A stretch of 64,000 bases of DNA from Rosa chinensis (Eukaryota > Streptophyta > Magnoliopsida > Rosales > Rosaceae). The position numbers and the translations under genes were made by a program. The stretch spans positions 82,628,824 through 82,692,823 of the forward strand of contig NC_037092.1 in the NCBI RefSeq assembly GCF_002994745.2, in the 5' to 3' direction. The notes under the pieces were generated by a model. The model was not told where the DNA came from. It saw only the letters and a program-made list of their open reading frames with translations, and made no database searches. The stretch's first letter is position 1. Each line of letters opens with the position of its first letter. This document shows, in pieces, positions 32,899-44,066 of the stretch.

Positions 32899-34040
32899 TA
32901 GGGCTGGGCACGGACCGAGCTATATGTATAATTTGAAGGGCCCGAACCAGGCCCGTTTCTTTCGGACAGAGCCCAAAATTTGTGTTTTCGAGTATGAGAC
33001 CGAATTAGGCCCAGACAGTTTTTTTCGGGGCCGGTTTTCTAGGCTTTCAGGCCCAAATTGGCCTTGACAGGAAAGGAAGGAAAAAAAAAAAAAAAAAAAC
33101 TTATTGTCATGATCAACACAGATCTTAGATCATCTAATACCAAGTTTTGAATAGCCTCCTTTCACATAAACTAAGTAAGCCTGCGAGGTTTCTAACCTCT
33201 GAAAATTGAAATAGCTGGACATTATAAACAAATCCAAATCTTCCTCTTTGTAGGTGCCATCTAACCCTTAAATATATGCTCTATATATGCTATTGGCTTA
33301 GGGATACAAAATTGTAGGATTGGGCATAATCAACTCTATAATCCAAATTGCAAAACTTACATATGTACTGAGTTCTCTTAAAATCCAAGTGACAACCCAA
33401 ACTCTTTATTCAACACATAGGGACATTAGTTTCCATTTGAGATTTGAAATTACATCTAAACCAGCAGTCTTATCAAAAAAAAAAAATGATGGGATAAGCT
33501 CGATGAGGACGACTGCAAGGACCTGGACGCCAAAGCAAGTGGAGACCGAAAGTGATGGCGCAGCGCAGAGGTCAGTGGTGGAGATGGAGTGGAGGAAGGA
33601 GTTGGGTGTGCAATCTTAAGATGAAGAATTACAGAGAAGCAGAAATAGTTGCAAAGATTGCTTAGTTTCTTGATAGATTAGGCTTTGGGATTGAGGTTTC
33701 GTGATAGATTAGGCTTCCTTTATAACTAATACGGAAAAGGAAGAAGTAAGAGGAAGAAGAAGAAGAAGAAAAAAAAACTTAAGGAGAAGGAGAAAAAGTA
33801 TCTGACGCGTGGAGAAAAGAAGGACTCGTGGAGAGAAGAAATACCTAATAATGAAATATACGGGCCTAACGGGCTCTTTTTCTCTAAAAACACAAAGCCC
33901 AGGGCAGGACTGTTTTAATATACTTCAAGCCCGGACCAAACCGTTTTGCATAAAAAAAAATTAGGGCCCAGACTGTACGGGCCGGGCTGTGACGGGTTAG
34001 TCCGGTCTACCCGGCTTACCGGCTAAAATGCCCAGCCCTA
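32899..34040. mobile_element. hAT-like non-autonomous element in LINE A RT
   Basis: Ends are TAGGGCTGGGCACGGACCG and, at the right, GCCCAGCCCTA. The 8-bp flanks GTTTGAAG (32891-32898) and GTTTTAAG (34041-34048) differ at one base. GC-rich terminal GGCCC/CCGG repeats flank an AT-rich core with an A-run at 33079-33098. A short open stretch at 33320-33619 has no known domain. The LINE RT resumes right after it. Confidence 0.85.
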
Positions 34041-34310
34041 GTTTTAAGGTTTCTAATCTTATGTTTGCGGATGACTGTCTTAGTTTTGCTAAACCTTCTC
34101 ATTATGCGGCAACAAATCTTTTACGTACCTTATCTCGTTTTTCTGAAGCTTCTAGCTAGCACATAAATTATCATAAGTCCATTGTTTATTTTTCCAACAA
34201 TATTTCGGTCTCAGTAAAAAGAGATATTACATGTTGTTTAGGTATTCAGCATAAATCTTCTATTGGTAGATATCTTGGCTTTCATAAAAGAGATTTCTTA
34301 CAAGGAATTG
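34041..34310 (+). pseudogene. LINE A RT, FADD box and end
   Basis: The plus strand reads VSNLMFADDCLSFAKPSHYA, with the catalytic ADD of L1 reverse transcriptase. SRFSEAS, INYHKSIVYFSNN and IGRYLGF follow, the usual motifs after the palm. A stop lies at 34157 (TAG). Homology fades after RYLGF near 34280-34300. Confidence 0.8.
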
Positions 34311-34868
34311 TCAGTTTATATATATAAATATATATATATGTCCATATTTTACATATAAATTTTGACTTTTTCAAAATATATGAATGATACTAAATATATT
34401 TGTAATTATGAGGCTAACACTTCCCATATTCCCAAATCTATGCCCATAAAAGCGAGGTTAACGATGCCTCTCAAGCGAGACTAAACACTCAAAAAGATGT
34501 ACTATGTTTTTCCAATCTGATGGAAGCAATTAATCTCGGAAGTTTCTCCAAAAAAAAAAAAAATTGTCAATCAAGACCATTTAGATTTTTCATCTAAAAC
34601 TATGGGACTATAGCACACAGTTTTTTTTTGGACCAAAAATGCATGTTCTTATTTTTAATGAAAATCATACGACATTTAAATCATGATTTTAAAGCAATTT
34701 TAAAATTGATGGAACTCAAAAACCCTGACTTGATTTTTTTTTTTTTTTTTACAATTTTCTAAAGTCAAAAAACTGAGTAAATCATACATACAAATAGGGT
34801 CGAGATTTTTGGGGCTTGTCACTTGGAGAATCTCCTAAAAATTACAAATCTTGAGATTAAGGTATTGG
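34311..34868. other. AT-rich stretch, nothing recognised
   Basis: Contains TATATA repeats (34316-34338), A-runs and T-runs (34735-34750). No gene or repeat family is seen. Confidence 0.4.
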
Positions 34869-35307
34869 GGCTGTGTTTGTTACGTGGGACTATCATTCTC
34901 CACCTTATTTCCTATAGTAGTCTAGGACTCTTTTAGCTTGGGATATGCTATGTTAATACAAGACCCATGTTTGGTACTTCTTAGGACTAAAGAGCAGAAT
35001 AGTCAAAATAGTCATATCCCATGTTTGTTTGTGTATTGGACTAAAAGTTGGTAATTTGCAGAAATGTGAACGATTTTAATGACAGCTGTAGAACCCAATG
35101 ATTCACTAATCAATTCAGATTACACATTTAACTCTGGGATTGCAATGACAGCTGCAATCCTTACTGGACAGACTCACTTAGTTGTTTTACAATCTGTTTT
35201 CAACATAGAACAAAACAGAGCAACAAAGAGACCCACTCTTTTACAACCAAAGGATTGAAAATCAAAGTATACTCAATAGCAAGAAGAACCACAGAACCTG
35301 TATGTAT

Positions 35308-35335
35308 GTGTGTGTGTGTGTGTGTGTGTGTATAT
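35308..35335. repeat. TG microsatellite
   Basis: An alternating TG run directly left of the palindromic MITE. Confidence 0.9.
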
Positions 35336-35339
35336 ACAG

Positions 35340-35737
35340 GGCCCTTCTAGTGAGGGATCCCTTTTTTTGGGTCTTTTATAGGGATAGGCATTATACCAAC
35401 TTTTCGATCATATTTTCACATCTTAACCGTTCAGTTTTTAGGTCCTAATGTATAGATCACTTCTGCAAATTTTCAGCCAATTTGATGATCGTTAAGGTAT
35501 CAAAAACTGCAATTTACCATTATAAACACGAACGGTTCCGGTTCGACAGATTCGGTCCGTTCGTGTAAATTGCAGTTTTGGATGCCTTAACGATCACCAA
35601 TTTGGCTGAAAATTTGCAGAAGTGATCTATACATTAGGACCTAAAAACTAAACAGTTAAGATGTGAAAATATGATCTAAAAGTTGGTCTAATGCCGATCC
35701 CTATAAAAGACCAAAAAAATGGATCCCTTAGTGGAAG

Positions 35738-35739
<2 letters not shown>
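35340..35739. mobile_element. Fold-back MITE (~400-bp palindrome)
   Basis: Nearly the whole element is one long inverted repeat. GTGAGGGATCC at the left pairs with GGATCCCTTAGTG at the right; CTTCTGCAAATTTTCAGCCA pairs with GCTGAAAATTTGCAGAAG. The turn lies near 35540, between AACGGTTCCGG and ACCGAATC-type sequence. Arms are about 190 bp with few mismatches. It would form a very strong RNA hairpin and could yield small RNAs. There is no coding capacity. Confidence 0.85.

Positions 35740-35820
<81 letters not shown>
35740..35820. repeat. Compound microsatellite (TC)n(TA)n(CA)n
   Basis: Three dinucleotide runs in a row directly right of the palindrome. Confidence 0.95.
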
Positions 35821-37345
35821 TGAGGAAGAAATCACCAAGATTGGTTCAGCTTGGTTGAAGTATGGTGACGAGGTGCAGAGGCACTTGCTTCCCACTTCCA
35901 TCTTAACAGCAAGGTCTTCATGATTGCATCGAGTGGACAGCAAGACGAGATGGAAATCTGATATAGTTGCTTTCTGCTTTCTTCTTTGACAACAAGGTTT
36001 CCATGAGACGAAGATGAAGAACCTAGTTGCCATGTTGTTCCTTTTCTATTTCGATAGCAAGTTCTCCATGAAGGAGAAAATGGCCACACATTAAAGTGAA
36101 GAAGAAGACCACCACACACAAACTACAATATTCTTCAGACTTGGTCTTTTGATAGAAAGACCACCACAATGCAATTAAATAATCTTTCATTCTTGTTCTT
36201 CGAGTTCATGCTTAAAATGCATGTCTCCTACATTTGCAAATAAACAACTCTTTTCGAGTTCATGCTCAGAAAACAAAGCTGCCATGCAAATAAATTATGA
36301 CCTCCAAGCTTAAAAAGCAAAACATACTACAACACTTCATGCTTGGTGTTACGTCTTGACAGCAAGACCACCATACCACCATACTTGTATTTAATCAATT
36401 TTACCACCATGATTAAACAATTTATCTTGGGCTGCACATGACCTTGGGTAGAGTTTTTGTGTTTAAGTGGAATGCCAACACTTTTGATACTAACAGTGGT
36501 TCTCTAAATTTCCATCGATTAAATGCCTCCAAAATATCAGCTACAGCCAATATCAACACCACAAGTTAATCAACTATACTGGTCACAAACATGCATCAAG
36601 ATTTCTGTATAAAAATCATAAAGGGATGATCCATTTTCAAGACAACTGAACCAAACCAATGTTATAATTCTTGGGCTCCCATATATAATAATAATAATCA
36701 CACACCTCGGTTTTGCTTGTCCATTTCAAGAATAACATCGAAATCTTGAAAATCAGGCACCTTGATTGGCCTGGACAAAGATGTTATCTCAATCCCATGC
36801 CTTTTAGTTGCTGCCTTCATTCTTGGGTCCGCTTGATTTCCCTTTTTTTAACACTAACAAACAAAAACAAACTGACTCCAACAAACACTTGCAGCATCAG
36901 AAACTAAAGCAGTAGTTATAGTCGAATCTAAAGTCATACCTCATGGTAATTAATGGTGCCAGCAGAGTCAATCTTGAACTTGGAATCCAGACCCGTTTTC
37001 TTGACCAAGTCCTTGAAGACTCCTTCAGCAACTGGAATCCAGACCTCATGGTAAAAACACATACGTTGTTAAAAGAAAAAAACAAGTCTTAAAATTGATC
37101 AATTCTTAGCAAATCAAGCTACCCAGACACCAATTGTTACAACGCATAAACAATTGTTAATAGAAAATCAATCCATAGTCTTTAATTTAACAAATCACAG
37201 TAGATACACGAGAAGCAGAAGCTAGACGGGGTCGAAGGGAAGAGGGAATCAGAATCAAAGCAAAAGGAGCATCAGAGAGACAAGAAATTAAACCTAGAAG
37301 AGTAGTTCAAGCAGGATGAAGCGCGATCGAGAGTGGAGAGACGAG
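35821..37345. other. Interior of TIR element, no gene recognised
   Basis: Open stretches such as 35832-36119 (minus) lack known domains. Repeated phrases (GACAGCAAGACCACC, ACAACAAGG) suggest degenerate internal repeats. Nothing further can be supported. Confidence 0.35.
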
Positions 37346-37595
37346 GCTTCGCGCGAAAGAGATGGAGAGATGGCTTCGCGCGAAAGAGAGGAGAGACTAA
37401 TGAGCGTTGTTGAAGCCCTGCCTTCCACAGTCCCATGAGTTTTGGGGGGTCTATGTAAGAAGGTTGGGAGCTGATGCGGGGACTCTCGTATCTCATTTAA
37501 TTGAGTCCTCATGTGTGCCAAACGTGGGATAAGTCTAATTTTCTTTATAAGCTACTCCAATCCAGTCCAGTCCCACCAAACAAACACAGCCTAGG

Positions 37596-38220
37596 TGTAT
37601 AAGTGGTTCAGTTTGATTTTTCCTAGTCTAATTAGGGGTATGTGGCTCTCTCACCTGCTTCATGATCTGCACATTAAACTCAGTGATGTTCCCACACTGC
37701 ATTGTGATAACATTTCAGCTCTTGCCCTTGCCACCAATCCTGTCTACCACTCCAAACTCAAGCACATCGAAGTGGATGTTCATTTTACCAGAGATCAAGT
37801 AAAGGCCGGCACAATCAAGCTGCAATTTGTCACTTCCAAAGAGCAACTTGCTATCTCTTCACCAAAGGCTTAGGATTTTCCCAGCATCAATAACTATGTG
37901 ACAGCTTGAAGCTGATGACTCACCTTCAAGCTGAGGAGGGGTATTAGGTGTATAAGTGGTTCAATTTGATTTTTCCTAGTCTAATTAGGGATAATTAGCC
38001 CATCTGCTAATTAGTCGTTAATTAGCTAGTAATCCATGCTTTGCTGCATGGTTAGGTTGCACCTACTCTACAGCTCACACACACGTGTCTCTTTCTTATT
38101 TGTCCTCATGATGTATAAGTAACAGCCCCCTACTCTCACTCTGTAACAATTTCATAGCTCCCTCAGTATTAGAATTGATTCTCTCTCTCCCAATTACATA
38201 TTTTCTCTCTATAGTTATCA
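37596..38220 (+). mobile_element. Copia remnant: LTR stub, RNase H end, 3' LTR
   Basis: A 44-bp LTR start (TGTATAAGTGGTTCAGTTTG onward, 37596-37640) is fused directly to the end of RNase H. A polypurine tract (GCTGAGGAGGGG) and a 3' LTR of about 272 bp (37949-38220, TGTATAAG...TTATCA) follow. The rest of the 5' LTR, gag and most of pol are deleted. Candidate 5-bp flanks CTAGG and TAAGG are similar but not identical. The LTR has a TATA-like box near 38112. Confidence 0.8.
37642..37873 (+). pseudogene. Copia RNase H C-terminal fragment
   Basis: Encodes LWLSHLLHDLHIKLSDVPTL, then HCDNISALALATNPVYHSKL and KHIEVDVHFTRDQVKAGTIK. This is the conserved Copia RNase H end with the DN.SA.. and H.KHI..D motifs. 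It ends in a stop at 37871-37873. Confidence 0.85.
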
Positions 38221-38449
38221 TAAGGAACTGTCTAAAATTTAATTACAAACATTTTTATGGGCGTAATTACATTTTAAACACTACAAATATACTAATCCTC
38301 AAACAAATTATGATGTAATTGGCCACTGTAATAGTCCACTGTTTTGGGTGGGAAATTAATATTAGGATTTTTGTTTTTTTTTTTTTTTTGGAAAATCTTC
38401 CAATGTTGGTTCCCACTTCCCACAAAGTTGAATAAGGATACGACATTTT

Positions 38450-38822
38450 TCGTTGTGCTTAGCCTCTTTTGAGAAAGTACTGATAGCCTCACTTGCATGA
38501 TGAATCCTCAATAAATGGAGACGAACAATTACAAGAAAGTAATTAAACAACACAAACTTGTGCTTAGTCTGTTTTGATGTGCATAGCCTCTTTTTTATCT
38601 TGCATAATGAACCTTCAATAAATGGAGAATCATTTGAGAAAGTGCCTTTATCCTCACTTGCATAATCAACCTTCAATAAATACAATTACAAGAAAGTAAT
38701 TAAAGAGCACAAACTTGTGCTAGTCTCTTTCGATGCGCATAGATCCTCACTTACAAAATGAACCTTCAATAAATGGAGACGTATAATTGCAAGAAAGAAA
38801 TTAAAGAACACAAACTTGTAAA
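38450..38822. repeat. Degenerate direct repeats 3' of CSLE
   Basis: Four diverged copies of a unit with AACCTTCAATAAATGGAGA, AATTACAAGAAAGTAATTAA and ACACAAACTTGTGCT (starting near 38494, 38600, 38660 and 38752). Unit spacing varies from 60 to 106 bp. They lie within 200-550 bp downstream of the CSLE stop codon. Confidence 0.75.
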
Positions 38823-38991
38823 AACGATCAGAGAAATTGCCTCGGACGCGGAGCAACATGGACAAGGGAATCCACCATTATAGAATGAGGATTACAAAGA
38901 TTATTTACAACAGCTCTCTTATCTTATAAAGGGTCTCAAATTGAGCCACTACGTCCTTCTAACATTCTTAGTATAAGGCATCTCTCATGCT

Positions 38992-41900
38992 TTAATATAG
39001 AAATTTAAAACATATGCAAGCAAATCCAGCAAATGCCATCGACTTAAATGCTACAGAGCTCGGCAACTTCCCCTTGTCCTTCCTTAGGTATAGGGCTTCG
39101 TACAACGGTAGGTTAATGACAATCAAAACCACACATAGAAGAATCTGCAAGGACATTGTCTCATAAACCTCTGCAATACCCTTTGTTCCAGTGGTTGCTG
39201 CCTTCAGAAACCAGGCAAAGCAGTACAGATTGAGCAATGCAAGTGTTGCCAGCACGGTAAACATTGGAGACGAGCCCCCGAATTCCATGATTTCTTTCTC
39301 ATATCGTTCGGACACGTCTTCATCGGCCACCTTGGCTGTTATTACAAATGCTGAATCTATGTATCCGAGGTAGTGTACAATGGTGTCGATGAAGGCAAAT
39401 AAGTATGAGGTTGTTCCCTGGTAAAGCCATATACGTTGGTCGTTCCACCAACCTAAGCTCGTGCCTCCACACCATAGAAACTCCACAAAGCTCCCAATGT
39501 TCTTAGCAATTATAACAAATGCAAATGGTATAATCCATCTGCTTGAAATCTAAGTCCAGAAAACAAAACCCATATTATAGAAAACCTAGAAACATAATGT
39601 ATACAATCGATGTACGTTAAAGTTTGAGCGTCCGACCTATGTTGATATTCTTAAGTCTCAGACGAGCTACGCCCTAGCTACTGATCATATATTTAGATGA
39701 ATACTCTAATTTCAATATGCCATGTTATGAATAGTAATTAGAAACATGTAGATTTTGTGACAGATATTAATGAGATGAACTATACCTGAGGAAATAAGGA
39801 CGTGCCTCTAAGGAGGTAAAGTGAAGGAAGAGTTGAGTAAATTAGTGTTGCCCAGCAATTAGCAGCCCATAAGTTGTAGCGAAGGTATCCAAGTTGATGG
39901 CCTAAACCAATCCTTCCACGGCCATACCATACAACACTGTACTTAGACAGCGTAATCTGAAGGTGGCCTTCCGACCATCTCTTATGCTGCACAAGTGCCT
40001 GAAGCAATGTGGTAGGAGCTAATCCTAAGAAAGCTTTCCTTGTTGGATTGCAATACACTGATTTCCATCCTCGGCATTGGATCAATAACCCCGTTATCAC
40101 ATCTTCAACCGGACACCCATATTTCAAACCCATCTGCAAATTATAAAGATTTTGTCTGAACTTATATACAAGTATTGTTACACAATTACACTTACTAAAT
40201 CTGCAAGTGGATATATATAAACATAATATGTACGTGTGGTTGATAGACAGGGATACCTCTTTTCCCCATTGTGTGTTCTCTTCATATGTACAACTCGCAA
40301 GACTTTTTGAACTTTCTTCTAATTCATGAATGCCAATTTCTTCACCTTTTTGTCCTCCCATTTCATCTCACTCTTATTTACCTTGCTGAATTTCTTCCCA
40401 CAAAGAGTTTCTCTTCTGTGAAAGCATCCACTTCCAATATATGATGTCCCCCAATAATTATCCAGACCATGGAATTCCACCTTCAGTATATACCAAAACA
40501 ATAACTGAAGTCCAAATAATATGATATGAAACATTTAATCGAAAATTTTGATTTTAATATTTTCATGAACATATACAACTCACCTCGAAATATACTCGTA
40601 ATGAAGCGTATAATTCATTCTTGGTAAGGTTATCGAAATTCTGCGGGAACTGTACGTATGCAATCTCATGGCCTTGTTCTTCATCCATTAAGAAGCAGAG
40701 TGCATCCCTTATGGCCTTCGAGTTGTTTGAATACATGTCACAGTCTACATTAAGAATCAACTTCCCATTGCTTATATTTGACGATACCCTAATCTGCAAA
40801 TTGCGAAGGATCGCATCCGTTATCTAAACCCTACACGCACACAAACAAACACGTACATGCACACATATCTCGTAAATTTACCAGAGCATTCATAGCACCA
40901 GCTTTGAAGTTATGGTGAATCTGGGGTCTCTTCTCCCGAGCCAAATACACCAAAGTTGGCAACACACACCCTTCAACATCTCTTGCATTTGGGTCTCTCC
41001 CATCAATTACTATCTGGGAGAAAAGTTCAACTAATTTAAACATCTAGCACTAAAAAGCGAGTTTCTCTGATCAGTTAATATTAATAAATCAAAATGTCAT
41101 ACTTGAAGAATGGTTTCATGGTCACGTTTTGATGAATATGAGTCCCATCGAGAAAAGCCTTTATGTTTTGATCTCACTTCTTCTGAAATGCGGCCTAGGT
41201 TCACTGCATTTCCAATTTTGGCCGCCATGGCCTCGTATAATTTCTACAACAATAATTTGAAGACATGAGAGCTTAAGTAGTAACAATGCGACACAAAATA
41301 AAAGCTTTTTTATTTATTATTTTATAGAAATTCAAGTGTAAAAAAAGAGAGTAAAAACATAAACAGGATAAACGGTCGAGACACATCCCCACCATATCAT
41401 ATATATTGAAGTCAAAAATGAATTATTCTAGTTAAACCATCTGCGATTTTATTTCGTTTGCAAAAACTATGAGAACATTAAAAAGACATGAAAATAATTC
41501 AAGACAAACAATTAAATTGATTTTCCAAGACAAAGTGAATGATAACGAAGATAATTATTAAGCAATTTTCGCCACCGACTAGCTAATGTCCTAATTACCT
41601 GGCGAACAAAAATTTCATTACTACCAACTAATAAATCTAACAAAATGGTTAAGAGACGCTTAATTTTAAAGAATACATGATCAAAATTTGCTTAATTACC
41701 GAAGATCATAAATTTCTAAATCAACCGAGAATGGACAAGACATCACTATTCCTCTTATGCTTTAATAATCATACCCACGAGTGTCCCTATTAACTGTCAT
41801 CTGCTTGGAGCATTCTATTCGTCGTCTTTGGGAAAAGTAGGGCTGTCACTGGTAGGTAGGGCTGTCAATTCCGACACGACCCAATAACATGACTCGAAAC

Positions 41901-44066
41901 CCGCACGAAATAAAGCGGGTTGAACCCGCAAGATTAAAAAGCGGGTCAGCCATGGGTCAACCCGCTATGACCCATTTAATAAATGGGTCGGCCACGGGTC
42001 AACCCGCCAACACGAAGTGAACCCGTATAACCCGATTATGCTATACTTCATCCTGAAATTTTAGATGTTGAGAGTATTTGATCATAGGATTAGACAATTT
42101 GAAATATTTTGCTTTATAATTATTGGATTTAATTATTTATGAAATATATATAATTATTTATATTCTTCGTCTTGTAAAGTTTTTAGTGAATTTAATCAAT
42201 TTATGCATTTTTTTAGTTAAATGGGTTGCATTGTTAACCTTTAAATGGGTCATTTTGTCAAACACAACACAACCTATTTATTAAATGGGTTAAGCGGGTT
42301 GGAAACGGGTAACCCGTTTAATAAATAGGTTGGGTTTGGGTTTAAATTTTTGACACGATTATTAAATGGGTTGGGTTTGGGTTTGTATCTGGCGACTCGA
42401 CAAATACCTTGACCCGACACGAACCCAACCCGACACGACCCATTGACAGCCCTACTGGTAGGTTCGAATCGATTATTGGTATTACTAACTTTAAAACCAA
42501 AGCTTTTAGTTTCAAAATTGAGTTACCAATTACCAACCAAAATTTTCGGTTTTTAATCATATATATCAAATTCGCTATTTCAGTTTTCGGTATTACCAAC
42601 TTTAGAACAACTAATTATTTGTAATAATAATTAGAATGAACAAAATTATGTTTTTCAATTTTATAGTCGTAAAATTTGTATTCATCTACTAATTCTAGCT
42701 TTATTTTGCATATATGACATCAAGTTTTAGCCAGTTTCATTAAAACTAGGTTACTAGGCCATCTTTGACTAGGTTTTTTAAAATACATGTACTATTAATG
42801 TAATGTTGTGTTAATACTATTATGAAAATTTTTATGTTTATTTCTTAATATACATGTATGAGTATTGAAAACCATAGTATGTAAAGCTATTATTTATATT
42901 TATCGGTAGATTCGGTATTTACCAAAATCAAATGAATTTTTTTGGTAATTTTTCATTTTAGTTTTATCGGTCTTGGTTACCAAAAAATCGATTTACCAAA
43001 CATAAAACATCGGTTAATATTCGATAGATTTAGTAATTACCAAACTATAAGTGACAGTACTTGAAAAAACCAATGCCTATTTATGCTTTCCACAAAGATC
43101 TGTAGTGGAAATATGTACGTACGTCATGTGTGACACAATTATTAATTATTGGTTCGATCTTAACCATGCAGAGTTAACCCCACTTTTTTGAATGGCTCTA
43201 CTTCGTCATATTTTCCGCTCATCTTAAAGTTAAAAGTCCTCGCCCGAGCAATCAAAGTGCGTCGGATTATGGAAGGATTAATGATAAGTTAAATAATAAT
43301 TACCTTAATTACAGCTAAATCCCTGGTCTGTTTCTGATTCTGACTTTGATCATCAGAAGCTGTTGAGACAAAATAAGCGGCGGGTGATCTTGGCTCCACA
43401 CTGTACTTCTTGCAATAGGGTATCCAATGCTTGGCAAACTCAGCAGCTTCCAAAAAAGCATAGTACGTAAACTCTGAGCCGCCATCGTCAGAAAGATACA
43501 CGCTGAGCTTCTCCGCCGGATAGTCATAAGCCATGACCGACAGAACAGTGTTCATCACCATAATCGGCGGCTCTATGATGGGATCCGCTGTGCACACGAA
43601 TATGTCCACCCCCGGCAACTCATTCTCATATCTGTTAAGTAATTTTATGTGAGTTAAAAATACATGCTAAGTGTTTAAAGATCATCATTACAAAAGAACT
43701 AAAGTTAGACCTAGAGCTAATACAAAAACAGTATAGCATGCATGTTAAGTTGTTAAACAATCGATATGAATTATTCATTCGTCGATATACATACCTTTCA
43801 GAGAGCCTGTCCTTGAAGGTTTGCCGGTTGATGCGGCTCCACCGAAGGGCTTGAGTGAGGAACCAGTAAAAAGCGAACCATAACTCAGCGGCGAACAACA
43901 ACATCCAACCAAATCTTCCATCTTCTCCAGCTTTTGGTATATGAGTCACTCTATAAACCGAAATCAAACATATTCCAACAGATACAGACACTGCAGAAAA
44001 CCTATAGAGGACTTTTCCCTTTGCGTTCGTTGTCTCAAATAGTGGTAAATATCTTTCCTCTCCCAT
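38992..44066 (-). CDS. CSLE1: Cellulose synthase-like protein E (CSLE), eight exons, one apparent frameshift
   Basis: CSLE proteins are family-2 glycosyltransferases of Golgi or ER membranes; their product is not well settled. Exons on minus, by GT-AG sites: 44066-43795, 43631-43304, 41243-41103, 41013-40882, 40793-40584, 40480-40257, 40133-39786, 39549-38992; sum 2213 nt, one short of 738 codons. It starts [20 protein letters not shown]. Two helices lie near residues 20-75 and about six at the end. All catalytic motifs are present: SDDGG (about 139), DCD (308-310), VED (446) and QHKRW (485-489). Exon 6 changes frame near 40338-40360 (KWEDKKVKK in one frame, [14 protein letters not shown] in another). 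This predicts a protein lost before VED, unless the base is an assembly error. Intron 2 carries nested MITEs. Confidence 0.9.
41837..43063. mobile_element. Outer hAT-like MITE in CSLE intron 2
   Basis: The left end TAGGGCTGTCACT pairs with the right end AGTGACAGTACTT with two mismatches. A core rich in GGTAATTACCAA-type palindromic phrases (for example TTGGTATTACCAAC) is cut by the inner element. Flanks GGGAAAAG and GAAAAAAC are only partly alike, so the target duplication is eroded. Confidence 0.65.
41857..42454. mobile_element. Inner hAT-like MITE nested in the outer one
   Basis: Ends are TAGGGCTGTCAATTCCGACA and the complement TTGACAGCCCTA, with an exact 8-bp duplication CTGGTAGG (41849-41856, 42455-42462). 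Terminal repeats of GGGTCAACCCG and GGGTTGGGTT type are typical of plant hAT MITEs. It lies 20 bp inside the outer element. Confidence 0.9.

Larger units (their letters stand above)
1..34310 (+). mobile_element. LINE A (L1-type non-LTR retrotransposon), split by nested insertions
   Basis: Pieces of one L1-type element lie at 1-1590, 2402-3874, 32880-32898 and 34041-about 34310. Read together they give ORF1 with a zinc knuckle, then an endonuclease and a reverse transcriptase up to just past the FADD box. The gaps are filled by a hAT-like element (1591-2401), the 29-kb Copia nest (3875-32874) and another hAT-like element (32899-34040). The 5' end lies left of the window. The 3' half of ORF2 and the poly-A tail are missing: homology fades just after the RYLGF motif near 34280-34300. 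ORFs contain several stops and shifts, so the copy is dead. It is closely similar to LINE C at 48927-64000. Confidence 0.85.
34869..37592. mobile_element. 2.7-kb TIR element (PIF/Harbinger- or hAT-like), non-autonomous
   Basis: The left end reads GGCTGTGTTTGTTACGTGGG, and the complement of the right end reads GGCTGTGTTTGTTTGGTGGG. Matching bases extend through GACT. The interior has no transposase. It contains a palindromic MITE (35340-35739) and simple repeats. A GCTTCGCGCGAAAGAGA repeat occurs twice at 37346-37388. A clear duplication of the target could not be shown because a Copia remnant abuts the right end, so superfamily is unsure. Confidence 0.5.

Noticed and set aside
35728..36119. 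Possible minus-strand gene next to the microsatellites.
   Set aside because: The frame includes translated dinucleotide repeats (ERERERE, IYIYIY) and has no domain.
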